Assembly (NCBI RefSeq): GCF_000711225.1 | Contig: NZ_JOMG01000002.1 | Coordinates: 1,748,501-1,812,500, forward strand | DNA: 64,000 nucleotides | Source: Pelobacter seleniigenes DSM 18267 | GTDB taxonomy: Bacteria > Desulfobacterota > Desulfuromonadia > Desulfuromonadales > Geopsychrobacteraceae | Direction of reading: 5' to 3' | The notes under the pieces: model-generated | Database searches by the model: none | Seen by the model: the letters and a program-made list of their open reading frames with translations, nothing else | Told to the model about the DNA's origin: nothing | Shown here: positions 1-8,798 of the stretch, one piece after another | Numbering within the stretch: position 1 is the stretch's first letter | Layout of the letters: every line of letters begins with the position of its first letter | Program-made: the position numbers and the translations under genes

Positions 1-312
1 TTCGACCCGGCTCTGTTGCAGAGCGAGAGCTATTGGCAGAGTCAGCGGATGCCGGATCAGATCGGTTTTGAGCTGGCGTTTTTCGCGGCCCTGCTGCGCA
101 ACGCCGAAGGCCAGGTCGAGGCCCGGGATGACTTGTTGGCAACGGCCTGGGGTTTTCATCAGGCTCACATGGCGTCCTGGTTCAACGCTTACGGCGGCGG
201 GCTGATCGCCAAAGCGCGAACCGCTCTGTACCGGTTGCTCGGCAGGTTGACCATTGAAGTGAGTGAGCTGCAGTTCGGGCTGGCGGTTGAAAGATCCTTT
301 GCCGAACTATGA
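1..312 (+). CDS. TorD/DmsD-family molybdoenzyme chaperone, C-terminal part
   Basis: The frame is open from base 1, so the start lies outside the window and about 103 residues are visible. The all-helical pattern, an acidic DQIGFELAFFAALL segment and a later HQAHMASWF segment resemble the TorD/NarJ family. These cytoplasmic proteins bind twin-arginine signal peptides of molybdenum oxidoreductases and help insert the cofactor before export. The partner enzyme would be expected upstream, outside the window. The gene is convergent with the next one and their stop codons overlap by 6 bp. The family call rests on fold-like patterns rather than on a catalytic motif, so it is moderate. Confidence 0.55.
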   Translation, partial: FDPALLQSESYWQSQRMPDQIGFELAFFAALLRNAEGQVEARDDLLATAWGFHQAHMASWFNAYGGGLIAKARTALYRLLGRLTIEVSELQFGLAVERSFAEL

Positions 313-1150
313 CTCCGGCTGCTGAGTGCCGGCCGCCCCTGCTGCGCTGTTCGTCCTGGCGGCGAGCAATTGCCCCGGGTCGGTCGGGGCTGCGCTGCTC
401 AGCCCGGAGCAGGGCTGGCCGAATTCCTGCTGAATCAATTGATAGGGACTGTAAATAAAGAGGAAAAATTTGAAAGATGCCATTTTCAGATAGGCATAGG
501 TCGGCGTGATGGAGACGCAGCTCAGCAGAATCCGTAACGCCGCCTGGTCCAGATACAGCAAGGCCCCCAGCGGAATAACGGCAACAAAGAGCGTTTCCAG
601 GATAATCCTGGCGAGAAAAAACAGCCAGGAGCCGAGCAGGACGCGCGGGGAGCGGAGCAGTTCCAGGAAAAGGCCAAATTTTTGCCGGAAGGAACCGTTG
701 CCAAGGACCGCCAGTTTGGAAGAATAAGACAACCCCGCCATGATCAAGGGCCAGGCTGCGGCCAGCGCCAGGAGCCAGGCCCAACCCGCCAGGGCCGTTC
801 CGCTCTGTTGCCACCAGAACCGGCAGATCCCGAACCAGAACCCCGCCCAGCCCAGGCTGAGCAGAATAATCAGTCCCAGGGCGCAGCAATCCCAGCAGAA
901 TTGACGTAGCTTCAGGCCGGTCAGGGATTGGAGCAGGCCGGCATTGGTTTGGTCATTATGCCAGCGGCGCAGACTGCAGGCTCGCTTTCAGCCGCTCCGG
1001 ATTGACCACGCTATGCAGGATTTTGTCGAGCAGCAGGATGATGAAAATCAGCAGCACAAAGGAGCGATGCCTGACCAGCGCCCTGAGGGAATCAACGGTC
1101 AGCACGGCGAGCAGCATTTTTTTATTGGAGGGCAGCGCTGGATTCGGCAT
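307..1150 (-). pseudogene. integral membrane protein of unknown function, apparently frameshifted
   Basis: Two overlapping minus-strand frames look like one gene. The first starts with ATG at 1150 behind AGGAGTGCTC, encodes MPNPALPSNKK plus a membrane helix, and stops at 956. The second is open from 987 down to the stop at 307. It has no ATG, GTG or TTG before about 753, yet its hydrophobic helices (GLIILLSLGWAGFWFG) begin well upstream of that. A +1 shift inside 956-987 would join them into about 280 residues with roughly five membrane segments and an alanine-rich tail. I do not recognise the family. It follows the PAP2 gene with a 29-bp overlap, suggesting an operon. The break could be a real mutation, programmed frameshifting or a sequencing error. 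Confidence 0.55.
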
Positions 1151-2330
1151 GAGCACTCCTGGTGCTGACGATGCGACCGTTGACAAGAATCCTGGTGAAA
1201 TTTTTCCGGGCGCTCGGCAGGGTCAGAATCAGGTCATGGTCGAGTTCGGCAAAATAGCCTTTTTCGGCCAGCTGCAGCTCGAGTTGCAGGCTGTGACCGC
1301 TTCGGGACTGTTGCAGGATATGCCGGTATTTCGCCTTGATCCAGCCGAAACCGTGGGCATCGATCCGCAATAGCCCTTCAGGCGCATCGCTGTACTGAAC
1401 TTTCACCTGCTCCGGTCGCTCTTTCATCCTGATGGCAATGGTTTCAACAGTAGCCAGCTGCAGGGGATATTGACGGCTCTTGAAAAACGGTCTGCGGGTC
1501 AAAAAACCGGCACTCATCAGCACAATGGCGAGCAGAACCAGGGCGGTGATCAGGTGGCGCCGATTCCGGTTGGCTGCGGTTGCGACCCCGGCGGGAGCCG
1601 GTTCCGGAAGGTAATAGATCAGGGCCATAACCATAATGCCGATCAGGCCGAAGGACCAGAGCGCGTCACTAAGGAAATGAGCCCCCTGGACAATCCGTCC
1701 GGCCGACAACAGGACGCCGGCGGCAATTCCGCAGATGACGCCGGCGCCGGCCAGGCGTCGACTGTGCCGGTAACAACCGGCGGCGGCAAGAAAAACAAAA
1801 CCCATGGTCGCGTGTCCGCAGGGAAATGATGCCCCCTGGCCGGGCGGACCCGGATGGAAAATCGGCCGATATTCCCATTGCCCCCCGTATTCAATGGTCT
1901 GACTGGGGCGCGGTCGCCCCCAATATTGTTTCAGCACCGCATTGACCAGCAACCCGGCGCCGAGCACCGCGGTCAGGACGATCACCATACAGGGTTTGCG
2001 CCAGGCCCGCAGGCCGGGACGGTAAAAACTGGCCAGCCAGGTGACCAATCCGGCCAGGCTGAACAGCAGTCCCGGAAGTGTCCCGTAGTGGTGCAGCGCG
2101 TCCCAGAACGGCCTTTTTTTCAGAAACCAGCCGGATTCTGCGGAATAAAAATGGCCGGCCAGGGTTTTATCCAAATCGAAAAACTCCAGGAATAAACTGA
2201 GCAACACCAACAGCGCAAAGCCGAGGGCGAGCTTCTGCCACCGATGGTCGAAGCGCTGTTCCGCCCGGAAGGCGGGAGCGGTCAGCGGGGAAAGAGCGTC
2301 CAGGGTCGATTGCCGGGGTTCTGTGGCCAT
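1122..2330 (-). CDS. PAP2-family membrane phosphatase with extra C-terminal domain
   Basis: This encodes 402 residues from ATG 2330. That start has an AGGAAGGAAACC ribosome-binding site; an in-frame ATG at 2360 has none. The three PAP2 phosphatase motifs are visible: KQYWGRPRP, PCGHA (cysteine in place of the usual serine of PSGH) and GRIVQGAHFLSD. Several membrane helices surround them, so the active site probably faces the periplasm and removes phosphate from an undecaprenyl, lipid A or phospholipid substrate. The last 120 residues or so follow another membrane helix (ALVLLAIVLMSAGFL) and look like a soluble beta-rich periplasmic domain that I cannot assign. The PCGH variant is unusual, but the catalytic histidine is kept. 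Neighbouring envelope-lipid genes fit lipid A remodelling. Confidence 0.82.
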   Translation of the reverse strand: MATEPRQSTLDALSPLTAPAFRAEQRFDHRWQKLALGFALLVLLSLFLEFFDLDKTLAGHFYSAESGWFLKKRPFWDALHHYGTLPGLLFSLAGLVTWLASFYRPGLRAWRKPCMVIVLTAVLGAGLLVNAVLKQYWGRPRPSQTIEYGGQWEYRPIFHPGPPGQGASFPCGHATMGFVFLAAAGCYRHSRRLAGAGVICGIAAGVLLSAGRIVQGAHFLSDALWSFGLIGIMVMALIYYLPEPAPAGVATAANRNRRHLITALVLLAIVLMSAGFLTRRPFFKSRQYPLQLATVETIAIRMKERPEQVKVQYSDAPEGLLRIDAHGFGWIKAKYRHILQQSRSGHSLQLELQLAEKGYFAELDHDLILTLPSARKNFTRILVNGRIVSTRSAHAESSAALQ

Positions 2331-3011
2331 GTGCAAGGTTTCCTTCCTGCGGTCATCCACACTGAATTCAGTTTTCGACTGAAGTGTCCTGCCTGCTCGG
2401 GCAGACCATTACAAAATCACCTGCCCAAGCCCGTCTTTGCCAATGCAAAGTTTTTGCAACGGCTGTTTATTATCTGAGTTTTATGAATTCGGGTTTAGGG
2501 TTCGGTAAGGAGAATATGAGTCAGCTTGTACAAATTTGACTGGCGTGGATGACCTCTGGATGGGGTGGTCTTTTTCCCGCCGGGGCAAGACTGGCATGCT
2601 GAAATGAACAGGATGCACGAATGGCGCTAGTTTAAGAGTCGCTGGCAGCAAAACCGGGACTGTCCCCGCACGGGGGCTGTCCCAGGTCTTTGCGGTGTTA
2701 ACCGCGACAGTTTCATGGCTCGCAAACTCTTGGGACAGCCCCCGATGACCCTGGGGACAGTCCCGAGTTTACTGCAAAGTTGCTTAAACTAGCGCCATTC
2801 ACAAGATGCTCTTCCTTCTTGGGGTGCGCTATTCGGGTTCTCAGTCAGCGGCCGGAGATGTTACTATCAGTCGAGATAACGCCCTGTCGGAGATTCAGCC
2901 GGTGGCTTGCCGGGCTCACCTTTGATGGGGGATGGCTGTTGTTTCTGACCTGTTGGCCGTGCGCCGAAGGCAGTGCCGCCGGTTGGCGATTACTCTGAAG
3001 GATAAAAAATA
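2331..3011. other. 680-bp intergenic region holding a palindromic repeat
   Basis: I see no convincing coding sequence. A short open frame at 2780-2998 begins inside the repeat and lacks a ribosome-binding site. The region separates divergent genes, so it should hold promoters for both. The 180-bp repeat copy occupies 2620-2799. Confidence 0.6.
2620..2799. repeat. MITE/REP-like palindromic element, copy 1
   Basis: This is a 180-bp element with perfect 17-bp terminal inverted repeats: AATGGCGCTAGTTTAAG at 2620-2636 and its complement at 2783-2799. Inside are nested palindromes built on GGGACTGTCCCC and GGGGGCTGTCCCA on the left, with their complements on the right, so the whole unit can fold into one long hairpin. 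A second copy lies inverted at 12777-12956; by eye the two differ at 8 of 180 positions. It has no coding capacity. The GGGACTGTCCC motif recalls repeats mobilised by REP-associated (Y1, IS200-like) transposases, which is an inference from the motif. Confidence 0.85.
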
Positions 3012-3305
3012 ATGAATTTGACCCTATCTGATGTTGTTATTCTGGCCATCGGGTTTTCCGGGCAAGCGATGTTTTTCATGCGCTTTTTCGTGCAGTGGCT
3101 CTACTCTGAAAAACACCGCCGGAGCATGATTCCAACCGCCTTCTGGTACTTCAGTCTGGCAGGCAGCGTGCTGTTGCTGACCTATGCCATCATTAAAAAG
3201 GACCCGGTGTTTATCGTCGGCCAGTCGACCGGGTTCATTATTTATACCCGGAACCTGGTACTGATTCGCCGGGAGCAACAAAAAAAATGGGCCACTGCCG
3301 AGTAA
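3012..3305 (+). CDS. lipid-A-disaccharide synthase N-terminal-domain (LAB_N) membrane protein
   Basis: This small 97-residue protein has three predicted membrane helices and the LAB_N signature pattern: GFSGQAMFFMRFFVQWLYSE, then an S-x-x-P-x-x-FWY-like stretch (MIPTAFWYFSLAGS), then GFIIYTRNLVLI. LAB_N proteins usually sit next to lipid A or lipid-linked sugar genes. Their reaction is not settled, and free-standing forms are often found beside GT39 transferases. Here the next gene, convergent, is exactly such a transferase. The start is preceded by AAGGATAAAAAATA, a usable but spaced ribosome-binding site. Confidence 0.82.
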   Translation: MNLTLSDVVILAIGFSGQAMFFMRFFVQWLYSEKHRRSMIPTAFWYFSLAGSVLLLTYAIIKKDPVFIVGQSTGFIIYTRNLVLIRREQQKKWATAE

Positions 3306-3329
3306 TCAGCACCAGCGTAAGGCCATTGC

Positions 3330-4991
3330 TCAAGGTTTGAAATAGAGGTCCAGGGTGATTTTTTTGCCCTTGGAATAGTTGAAACCGCTGAACCGGTCGA
3401 GATGCCGCATTCCGCTGAGCAGCTCCTTGACGGCCGCAGCATGTTTGCGCTGTTCCCTGGCTTCCACCAGCAGGTAACGGTATTGCTCCTGGTGAAGCAG
3501 CAGCGCGGCCTGGCTGGGGGTGGTCATGACCGTCTCGGTCCCGACCAGAAACGGCAGGCTTGGTTCGCTGTAGCCGACGGAAATCAGTTGCCCTGGCGAC
3601 TGTTTGCTCAGCACCTCGGCAACATGGCGACTGGGCCAGGCGAGTTCCAGTTGTGGCAGGATGCCGGCAAAAGCCGGCGGGAAGGTCAGCAGTGCGACAA
3701 GGAAAAAGGTCGGCACCAGGCGCGAAACGCAGGCCCTGTCATGACGATATTGCCAGCCCGCCACCAGCATCAGCAGCAGCCCGGCAAAGGGGAGTAGATC
3801 AAGGGCCTGAAACCGGCCGAAGCGGGCGGCCAGTACCGGCAGGCCGATGCCCAGAATGACTGTGGCCAGCAACCACAGCCCGCTGCCAAGCCAGCGGGGC
3901 AATTTTTTCAGCAGTCCTTCCCGGCCAGGTTCCGGCCGACTTTGTTGCAGGGCGCAGGCGGTCAACAAGGCTATGGCCGGAAAAAACGGCAGGACATAGT
4001 GGGGGAGTTTGGTCGGCACCAATTCAAAGATGATCCAGGCTGGAATGATCCAGGCCAGCAGGAAACGGACTCGTTCCTCCCGCAGCAGCGAGCGCAGCCT
4101 GGGCAGGCCGGCGATGGTCAGCAGCGAGCCCGGCCAGAACAGCACCGGGAACAGCAGCAGGTAATAGCCCGGCGGCGCACCATGGGATTCCTGGCCGGAC
4201 AGCAACTTGGGAAGAAAATCCTGGAACAGGGCCTGTTGGATAAAGGCTCCGTGAGACGCGGACTGGATTGCAACAAACCAGGGCAGCACAATCCCGGCCA
4301 GGAGCAACAGTCCCGGCAGCGGGCGGAGCACCCTGAGCAAATCCAGGCTGCGGTCGCTGGCCATCAAGGTGAGGATGGTTGCGGCTGCGATGACCAGCGG
4401 TACCGGTCCCTTGATAAGAATACCCAGTCCGCAGGCCAGCCAGAACATGATCCACCCCGGCCAATGCTTGGCCGTTTCCCGCTGCCGAGCCAGATAGAGC
4501 CGGGCCAGGCCGCTTTGCATGATGACAATACAGAACAGCAGCATGGCGTCGGTTTTGGCCAGCCGGGCTTCCACATTCAGCAGCAGACATCCCGCTAGCA
4601 GCAGACCGGCCAACAGGCCGGTGCGGCGATCGAACAGCCGCGTTCCGAGCAGGGCGGTGCAAACGACTGCCAGCAGCGCCCCGAGCAAGGACGGCAGCCG
4701 GTACGGACCGATCTGATTCAAAGGGGCGTTGCTGAGGCGAACCGCTGCGGTCTGCAACCAGTAAATCCCAATCGGTTTCTTATAGCGCGGGACTTCCTGA
4801 AAGCGGATGTCGACATAATTCCCCGTTTCCAGCATCTGTTTACTGGCTTGGGCAAAGCGCGCTTCATCGCGGTCCGTGGTCGGCAGGCTGCCTTGTCCAG
4901 GGGTAAATATCAGCAGGCAGAGGGCAACCAGAAGGACCAGGCCGAATTTGCTCGACACGGCGGTCTCCAGCCGGGAGGCGTTGTCAGGCAT
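3330..4991 (-). CDS. GT39-family (ArnT/PMT-like) membrane glycosyltransferase
   Basis: This 553-residue polytopic protein has the family's first-loop acidic motif, TDRDEARFA, near residue 40. It is followed by YKKPIGIYWLQ and a second conserved stretch, EARLAKTDAMLL. About eleven hydrophobic segments follow, and the C-terminus is a soluble periplasmic domain. Members use a polyprenyl-phosphate sugar donor and add the sugar to lipid A or protein in the periplasm; ArnT adds 4-amino-4-deoxy-L-arabinose. The donor cannot be told from sequence. The neighbours (LAB_N and two PAP2 phosphatases) support lipid A or lipid-carrier modification. It lies 21 bp after the next PAP2 gene on the same strand, probably in one transcript. 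Confidence 0.88.
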   Translation of the reverse strand: MPDNASRLETAVSSKFGLVLLVALCLLIFTPGQGSLPTTDRDEARFAQASKQMLETGNYVDIRFQEVPRYKKPIGIYWLQTAAVRLSNAPLNQIGPYRLPSLLGALLAVVCTALLGTRLFDRRTGLLAGLLLAGCLLLNVEARLAKTDAMLLFCIVIMQSGLARLYLARQRETAKHWPGWIMFWLACGLGILIKGPVPLVIAAATILTLMASDRSLDLLRVLRPLPGLLLLAGIVLPWFVAIQSASHGAFIQQALFQDFLPKLLSGQESHGAPPGYYLLLFPVLFWPGSLLTIAGLPRLRSLLREERVRFLLAWIIPAWIIFELVPTKLPHYVLPFFPAIALLTACALQQSRPEPGREGLLKKLPRWLGSGLWLLATVILGIGLPVLAARFGRFQALDLLPFAGLLLMLVAGWQYRHDRACVSRLVPTFFLVALLTFPPAFAGILPQLELAWPSRHVAEVLSKQSPGQLISVGYSEPSLPFLVGTETVMTTPSQAALLLHQEQYRYLLVEAREQRKHAAAVKELLSGMRHLDRFSGFNYSKGKKITLDLYFKP

Positions 4992-5012
4992 AAAAACTCC
5001 GGAGGACAGAAT

Positions 5013-5990
5013 TTATAACGGATAAGCGATGCGGCTGCGAAATTTTCCATACAGCCGGCAGCTCTGGCGCAGGCAGAAGTAACCACTAAAAACTCCGGCC
5101 GGGAGCAACAGGCTGTAAGCGAAATTTTCGTGCCGGAGCAGTGCATGGATCCCGAGCAGTATCAACATGATGCCGCAGCCGAGGCCCATTGTCCACAGCC
5201 CCAGCAGTAATTCCCAGCAGGCGGGTAATGCCGGTTGAAGCGAAGTCTCCCTGCTCAGTTTGTCCTGTTCCGGGACACGCAGAATCCAGAAATAGCTGAT
5301 ATGGATCAAAATCCAGGCGGTGAGCAGGCCGAGCAGGCCGTCGCTGAGCCAATGACTGAGGGCCATGGACCGGGCAACGGCCATGGTGAGCGCATTAAGA
5401 ACAGCGAAAATGCCGCATAACAGTCCGAGAAAGCGGGTGCGAGACGAATGGGCCGGGTTGCCGGCCAGGGCATAGGCGAGCAGGATGGGGAGCAGCGCTT
5501 CGATGGTATGGCCGCTGGGGAAGCTGCCCCGGTAGCGCCCTTCGGATATGAAATGCGAACCGAAGCTGAACCAGTCGCTGTAGGCAAGATGGTGGCGGAA
5601 CACCTCACTGGGGCGCGCGCGGCCGATCGCCCATTTGCTGGTATGCACAAAAGTAACAGCGCTGGTCAGGCCGGCGAATACGGCGAACCCCAAGGCCGGT
5701 CGCCAGGCAACGGAGCGCCTGGTTGGCGGGCCCAGACAACAACGGAAATAGCCCAACAGGGCAATCATCAGTCCCAGGACCACGAAATCGCCGGATCCCG
5801 GCAAGTCACCTTCAAACAGGGTACGGCTGTAAAAATCGCTCAACAGGGGGAGCGCATTGTGGTTGGCGTAGAGGGTGAGGAAAAAATCGCGCTGTGGAAT
5901 GATCACGGCAACCAGCAGGAAAAGCGTGATCAGCAGGCTGAACAGGGGATGACGACGCAAGCAATTCATGGACTTTTTCACAGGCAGCAT
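5013..5990 (-). CDS. PAP2-family membrane phosphatase
   Basis: This 325-residue membrane protein has all three PAP2 motifs intact: KWAIGRARP, SFPSGHT and ARSMALSHWLSD. Six or more membrane segments are visible, with the motifs placed between them as in lipid phosphate phosphatases such as LpxE or undecaprenyl-pyrophosphate phosphatases. It is the upstream partner of the GT39 gene, so removing a phosphate from lipid A (freeing a site for a sugar) or recycling the lipid carrier are the likeliest roles. Two candidate ATGs (5990 and 5969) are in frame and neither has a strong ribosome-binding site, so the exact start is uncertain. Confidence 0.85.
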   Translation of the reverse strand: MLPVKKSMNCLRRHPLFSLLITLFLLVAVIIPQRDFFLTLYANHNALPLLSDFYSRTLFEGDLPGSGDFVVLGLMIALLGYFRCCLGPPTRRSVAWRPALGFAVFAGLTSAVTFVHTSKWAIGRARPSEVFRHHLAYSDWFSFGSHFISEGRYRGSFPSGHTIEALLPILLAYALAGNPAHSSRTRFLGLLCGIFAVLNALTMAVARSMALSHWLSDGLLGLLTAWILIHISYFWILRVPEQDKLSRETSLQPALPACWELLLGLWTMGLGCGIMLILLGIHALLRHENFAYSLLLPAGVFSGYFCLRQSCRLYGKFRSRIAYPL

Positions 5991-6173
5991 AGGCAGATAC
6001 CGCGGGAAGAAGGAAATCCGTTAGCTGCCGGTGTGACAGCAAAATGTTGCGTATACGTTACATTCTAATATGAGAATACCATTGGTGAAAGGTTATTTTT
6101 CCGTCAAAAGAGCCAGCTTTGCCAAATAGGCGGGCGAGACAAGCCGCTTGGGAGGTGCGGGGTGGCTGCAGGT

Positions 6174-7136
6174 TCAATCCGCCAGCCGGTCGGCCAGGGT
6201 GCCGACGGCGATGGCGAAGGACAGGGAACGGTTCCATTTGAGCAGCGCATGGAAGTTGGCATAGACCAGGTAGGCTGGCCCGGCCGGGCCTTCGGGCAAG
6301 ATCAGCGAGGCGTCCAGGGGACGTTTTGGTAAGGCGCTGCCATTGCTGCGGCGCACCCCGAGTTGCTGCCAGCGGGGCAGGGGCAGGGTTTTATCCAATC
6401 CGGCGAGGGACAGGTCAAAACCGACCGGCAACAGAACCTGCCGCCCCCAGGTCTGATCATCCTGCCAGCCGTTCTGTTTGAGATAATTGGCGGTTGAAGC
6501 AAAAACGTCGGGCAGGGAGGTCCAGATGTCGATGCGGCCGCCGTCGGCATTCACCGCATAGCGGCGGAAAGAAGAGGGCATGAACTGGCACTGCCCCATG
6601 GCCCCGGCCCAGGAACCGTAAAGCTGGTCCGGCCGGATCCGGTCGTTGTCGAGCAGTTCCAGCAGTTCGAACAGTTCGGTGCGAAAATAGGTGCTGCGGC
6701 GGCCGTCAAAGGCCAGGGTGGCCAGGGCCGGAATAACCGGCATGCGGCCACTGTATTGGCCGTAATGGGTTTCGATCCCCCAGAGAGCGACGATAAAGCG
6801 TCTTTGGACCTGCTGGCTCTGTTCCACCCGGCCCAGCCAGGTTGGGTAGCGTCGCAGCATACGGTGGCCGTCTGCAATCCGTCGGGGCGTGACCCGGGCC
6901 GTCAGGTATTGGGCGAGAGTCTGGACGGTTTCCGGCTGATTGCGATCCAGCTCGATGACTTGGGCGACCGGTTCGTCCAGTTCTGCAAAGGCTGCGCTCA
7001 GGGTGGCCTGGGCAATTCCGCGCTGTCGTGCTTCGTCTTGCAGAGCGTTGAGCCAACTGTTGAAATCAGCGGCATTGGCCGTCCCGAAAATGAGTAACAG
7101 CAGTCCGGCCTGAACGATCAACTGCCTGAATTTCAT
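6174..7136 (-). CDS. MltB-like lytic murein transglycosylase
   Basis: This encodes 320 residues from ATG 7136, chosen because it follows AAGGGGGAAGA and begins a clear signal peptide (MKFRQLIV...GTANAA); an ATG further upstream gives an implausible leader. The catalytic glutamate lies in ALWGIETHYG. The conserved SWAGAMGQCQFMPSSF and the following YAVNADGG region are typical of the SLT_2/MltB fold. These enzymes cleave the MurNAc-GlcNAc bond of peptidoglycan to form the 1,6-anhydro product, in the periplasm. There is no lipobox cysteine at the cleavage site, so this is probably a soluble form. It stands alone on its strand. Confidence 0.88.
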   Translation of the reverse strand: MKFRQLIVQAGLLLLIFGTANAADFNSWLNALQDEARQRGIAQATLSAAFAELDEPVAQVIELDRNQPETVQTLAQYLTARVTPRRIADGHRMLRRYPTWLGRVEQSQQVQRRFIVALWGIETHYGQYSGRMPVIPALATLAFDGRRSTYFRTELFELLELLDNDRIRPDQLYGSWAGAMGQCQFMPSSFRRYAVNADGGRIDIWTSLPDVFASTANYLKQNGWQDDQTWGRQVLLPVGFDLSLAGLDKTLPLPRWQQLGVRRSNGSALPKRPLDASLILPEGPAGPAYLVYANFHALLKWNRSLSFAIAVGTLADRLAD

Positions 7137-7161
7137 TCTTCCCCCTTGGATGATGTTCTCC

Positions 7162-7200
7162 CCGCGCAAAAGCACGGTCGGTTACTGTGCTTTTGCGCGG
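7162..7200. promoter_or_regulatory. 14-bp perfect inverted repeat upstream of the lytic transglycosylase gene
   Basis: CCGCGCAAAAGCAC at 7162-7175 pairs perfectly with its complement at 7187-7200 across an 11-base loop. It lies 26 bases before the transglycosylase start and has no T-tract on either side, so it is not a standard terminator. It could be an operator or a 5' leader hairpin. Confidence 0.5.
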
Positions 7201-7311
7201 TTGTGGCTTGTCTGAATACTCCGTTTTGCCAGCTTGGCTGCCGCCGGGCTTGACTCTGCAGTTGTTCCTTGTATAACTATACCTCTGTCAACTTGGACGG
7301 TTCATTTCCAT

Positions 7312-7671
7312 ATGGATAAAAAAGTGAAAATGGTCAAAAAAGTTGTGCTCCAGCCGACCCTGCCTCCGTTGTTCTGGTTCTGTATCATCAGCCTGCTGAT
7401 CGCCGTGCAGTTTCAGACCGTGGCGTTTGCTGCGGATCACTTCGTGGTCATTGAAGGGGCATCCACGGTCGGTGACGTGCTTCAGGCGGAGTTCACCAAC
7501 ATCGACCTGGACGGCCGTTTTTCAGATATTTCTCTGAACACCCACCGGAATATCCGCCTGGAAGGCACGGACGGGGTTGCTGTGTGCGAACCCCTGCTCT
7601 GTTCCGTCTGCGGGATGACCGATCCACGTTTCGCTCAATTTATCCGTCCCCCACCCGTTTCATTGTCCTGA
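7312..7671 (+). CDS. small putative secreted protein, unknown function
   Basis: From ATG 7312 this gives 119 residues. It starts with a lysine-rich n-region (MDKKVKMVKKV), a hydrophobic core (FWFCIISLLIAVQF) and a cleavage-like VAFAAD, which together read as a signal peptide. The mature part of about 75 residues has three cysteines in CEPLLCSVC and no family I recognise. An in-frame start at 7234 would add 26 unlikely residues. There is no clear ribosome-binding site at either start, so coding status rests on the signal peptide alone. The next gene, an ABC ATPase, starts 182 bp downstream. Confidence 0.4.
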   Translation: MDKKVKMVKKVVLQPTLPPLFWFCIISLLIAVQFQTVAFAADHFVVIEGASTVGDVLQAEFTNIDLDGRFSDISLNTHRNIRLEGTDGVAVCEPLLCSVCGMTDPRFAQFIRPPPVSLS

Positions 7672-7853
7672 ACAACTCTTCTTGGTAAACAGTCTGGCCT
7701 GAGGGGGAGCACCTCTCCTGCCTGCATATCGTTGAACGGTTTTCCCCAAATCGGCCTACTTTGGTCGCTGTTGCGGGATCCTGGCTGGCGTTTCTTCAGC
7801 TTTTCAGCCGGGACATGAAGACCCTTTATCTATTGTTTTAGCAGAGGTGGACA

Positions 7854-8798
7854 ATGATTCAACTACAACACGTCAGTCGCCGCTACGGTGATTTTGTCGC
7901 CGTGGACGGAGTCTCTTTTGAGATCGGCCGGGGTGAAATAGTGGGCCTGCTCGGTCATAACGGGGCCGGCAAATCGACCATTATGAAAATGATTACCGGC
8001 TTTCTGGAACCGAGTGAGGGGATCATTCGGATTGCCGGAGACGATATCTGGAACGATCTGCGCGGGGCCCAGGCTCGGATCGGATACCTGCCGGAGAACT
8101 GCCCGGTTTACCCGGAAATGACCGTGGTCGATTTCCTCGATTATTCGGCTTCGCTGCGCGGGCTGGAGCAGACCGACCGGGACCGCGCGGTGTTGCGGGC
8201 GATTCAGCAGACCGAACTGGGAGAGAAGGCCGGCGCTACTATCGCAACCTTGTCGCGCGGCTATCGGCAGCGGGTCGGGGTGGCCCAGGCCCTGCTCCAT
8301 CAGCCGGAAATACTGATCCTGGACGAGCCGACCAACGGCCTCGATCCGTCACAAATCGGGCACATGCGGGAGCTGATCCGCGAACTCGGCCAGCAAGCCA
8401 CGGTCATTGTCTCCACCCATATTCTTCAGGAAGTCGAAGCGGTTTGTGATCGGGCGTTGATCCTGCGCAAAGGTCAGCTGGCCCTCGATGCCCAACTGGC
8501 CGAGCTGACCCGTGGCCGGGCGTTGATCCTGCGGTGCAGCGCCGCGCCGGAAGAGGCCCTGGAGCGACTCTCCCGGCTGCCTGGGGTAACCGCAACGGCT
8601 CTGCCCGAGGAGAGCGGCTATGGGCATGGTTATCGCTTGGAGGGCGCCACCGACCTGATTGAACTGGCTCCGGCAGTGGCCGAGCTGGCGGTCAGCCGGA
8701 ACTGGCAGCTGTATGATCTGCACCGGGAAGAGCGCACCCTGGAAAAGGTATTCAACGAAATATCCTTAGTTGCCGAGGAGGTGGGTCATGCTGCGTAG
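7854..8798 (+). CDS. Gld-type ABC transporter ATP-binding protein
   Basis: This 314-residue ATPase has Walker A GHNGAGKST, signature LSRGY (divergent from LSGGQ), Walker B LILDEPTNGLD and the switch histidine in VSTHIL. The C-terminal extension of about 90 residues is typical of ABC-2/GldA-type subunits. It would power the membrane partner encoded next, whose start codon lies inside this gene's end (11-bp overlap). AGAGGTGGACA precedes the start. GldA-GldF-GldG sets were named from gliding Bacteroidetes but also occur in many non-gliding bacteria, where the substrate is unknown. Confidence 0.88.
   Translation: MIQLQHVSRRYGDFVAVDGVSFEIGRGEIVGLLGHNGAGKSTIMKMITGFLEPSEGIIRIAGDDIWNDLRGAQARIGYLPENCPVYPEMTVVDFLDYSASLRGLEQTDRDRAVLRAIQQTELGEKAGATIATLSRGYRQRVGVAQALLHQPEILILDEPTNGLDPSQIGHMRELIRELGQQATVIVSTHILQEVEAVCDRALILRKGQLALDAQLAELTRGRALILRCSAAPEEALERLSRLPGVTATALPEESGYGHGYRLEGATDLIELAPAVAELAVSRNWQLYDLHREERTLEKVFNEISLVAEEVGHAA

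Noticed and set aside
182-889. 235-residue minus-strand frame
   Set aside because: Arg/Pro-rich shadow of the membrane-protein gene in another frame; no ribosome-binding site and no hydrophobic pattern.
2780-2998. 72-residue plus-strand frame before the LAB_N gene
   Set aside because: Starts inside the palindromic repeat and has no ribosome-binding site or family.
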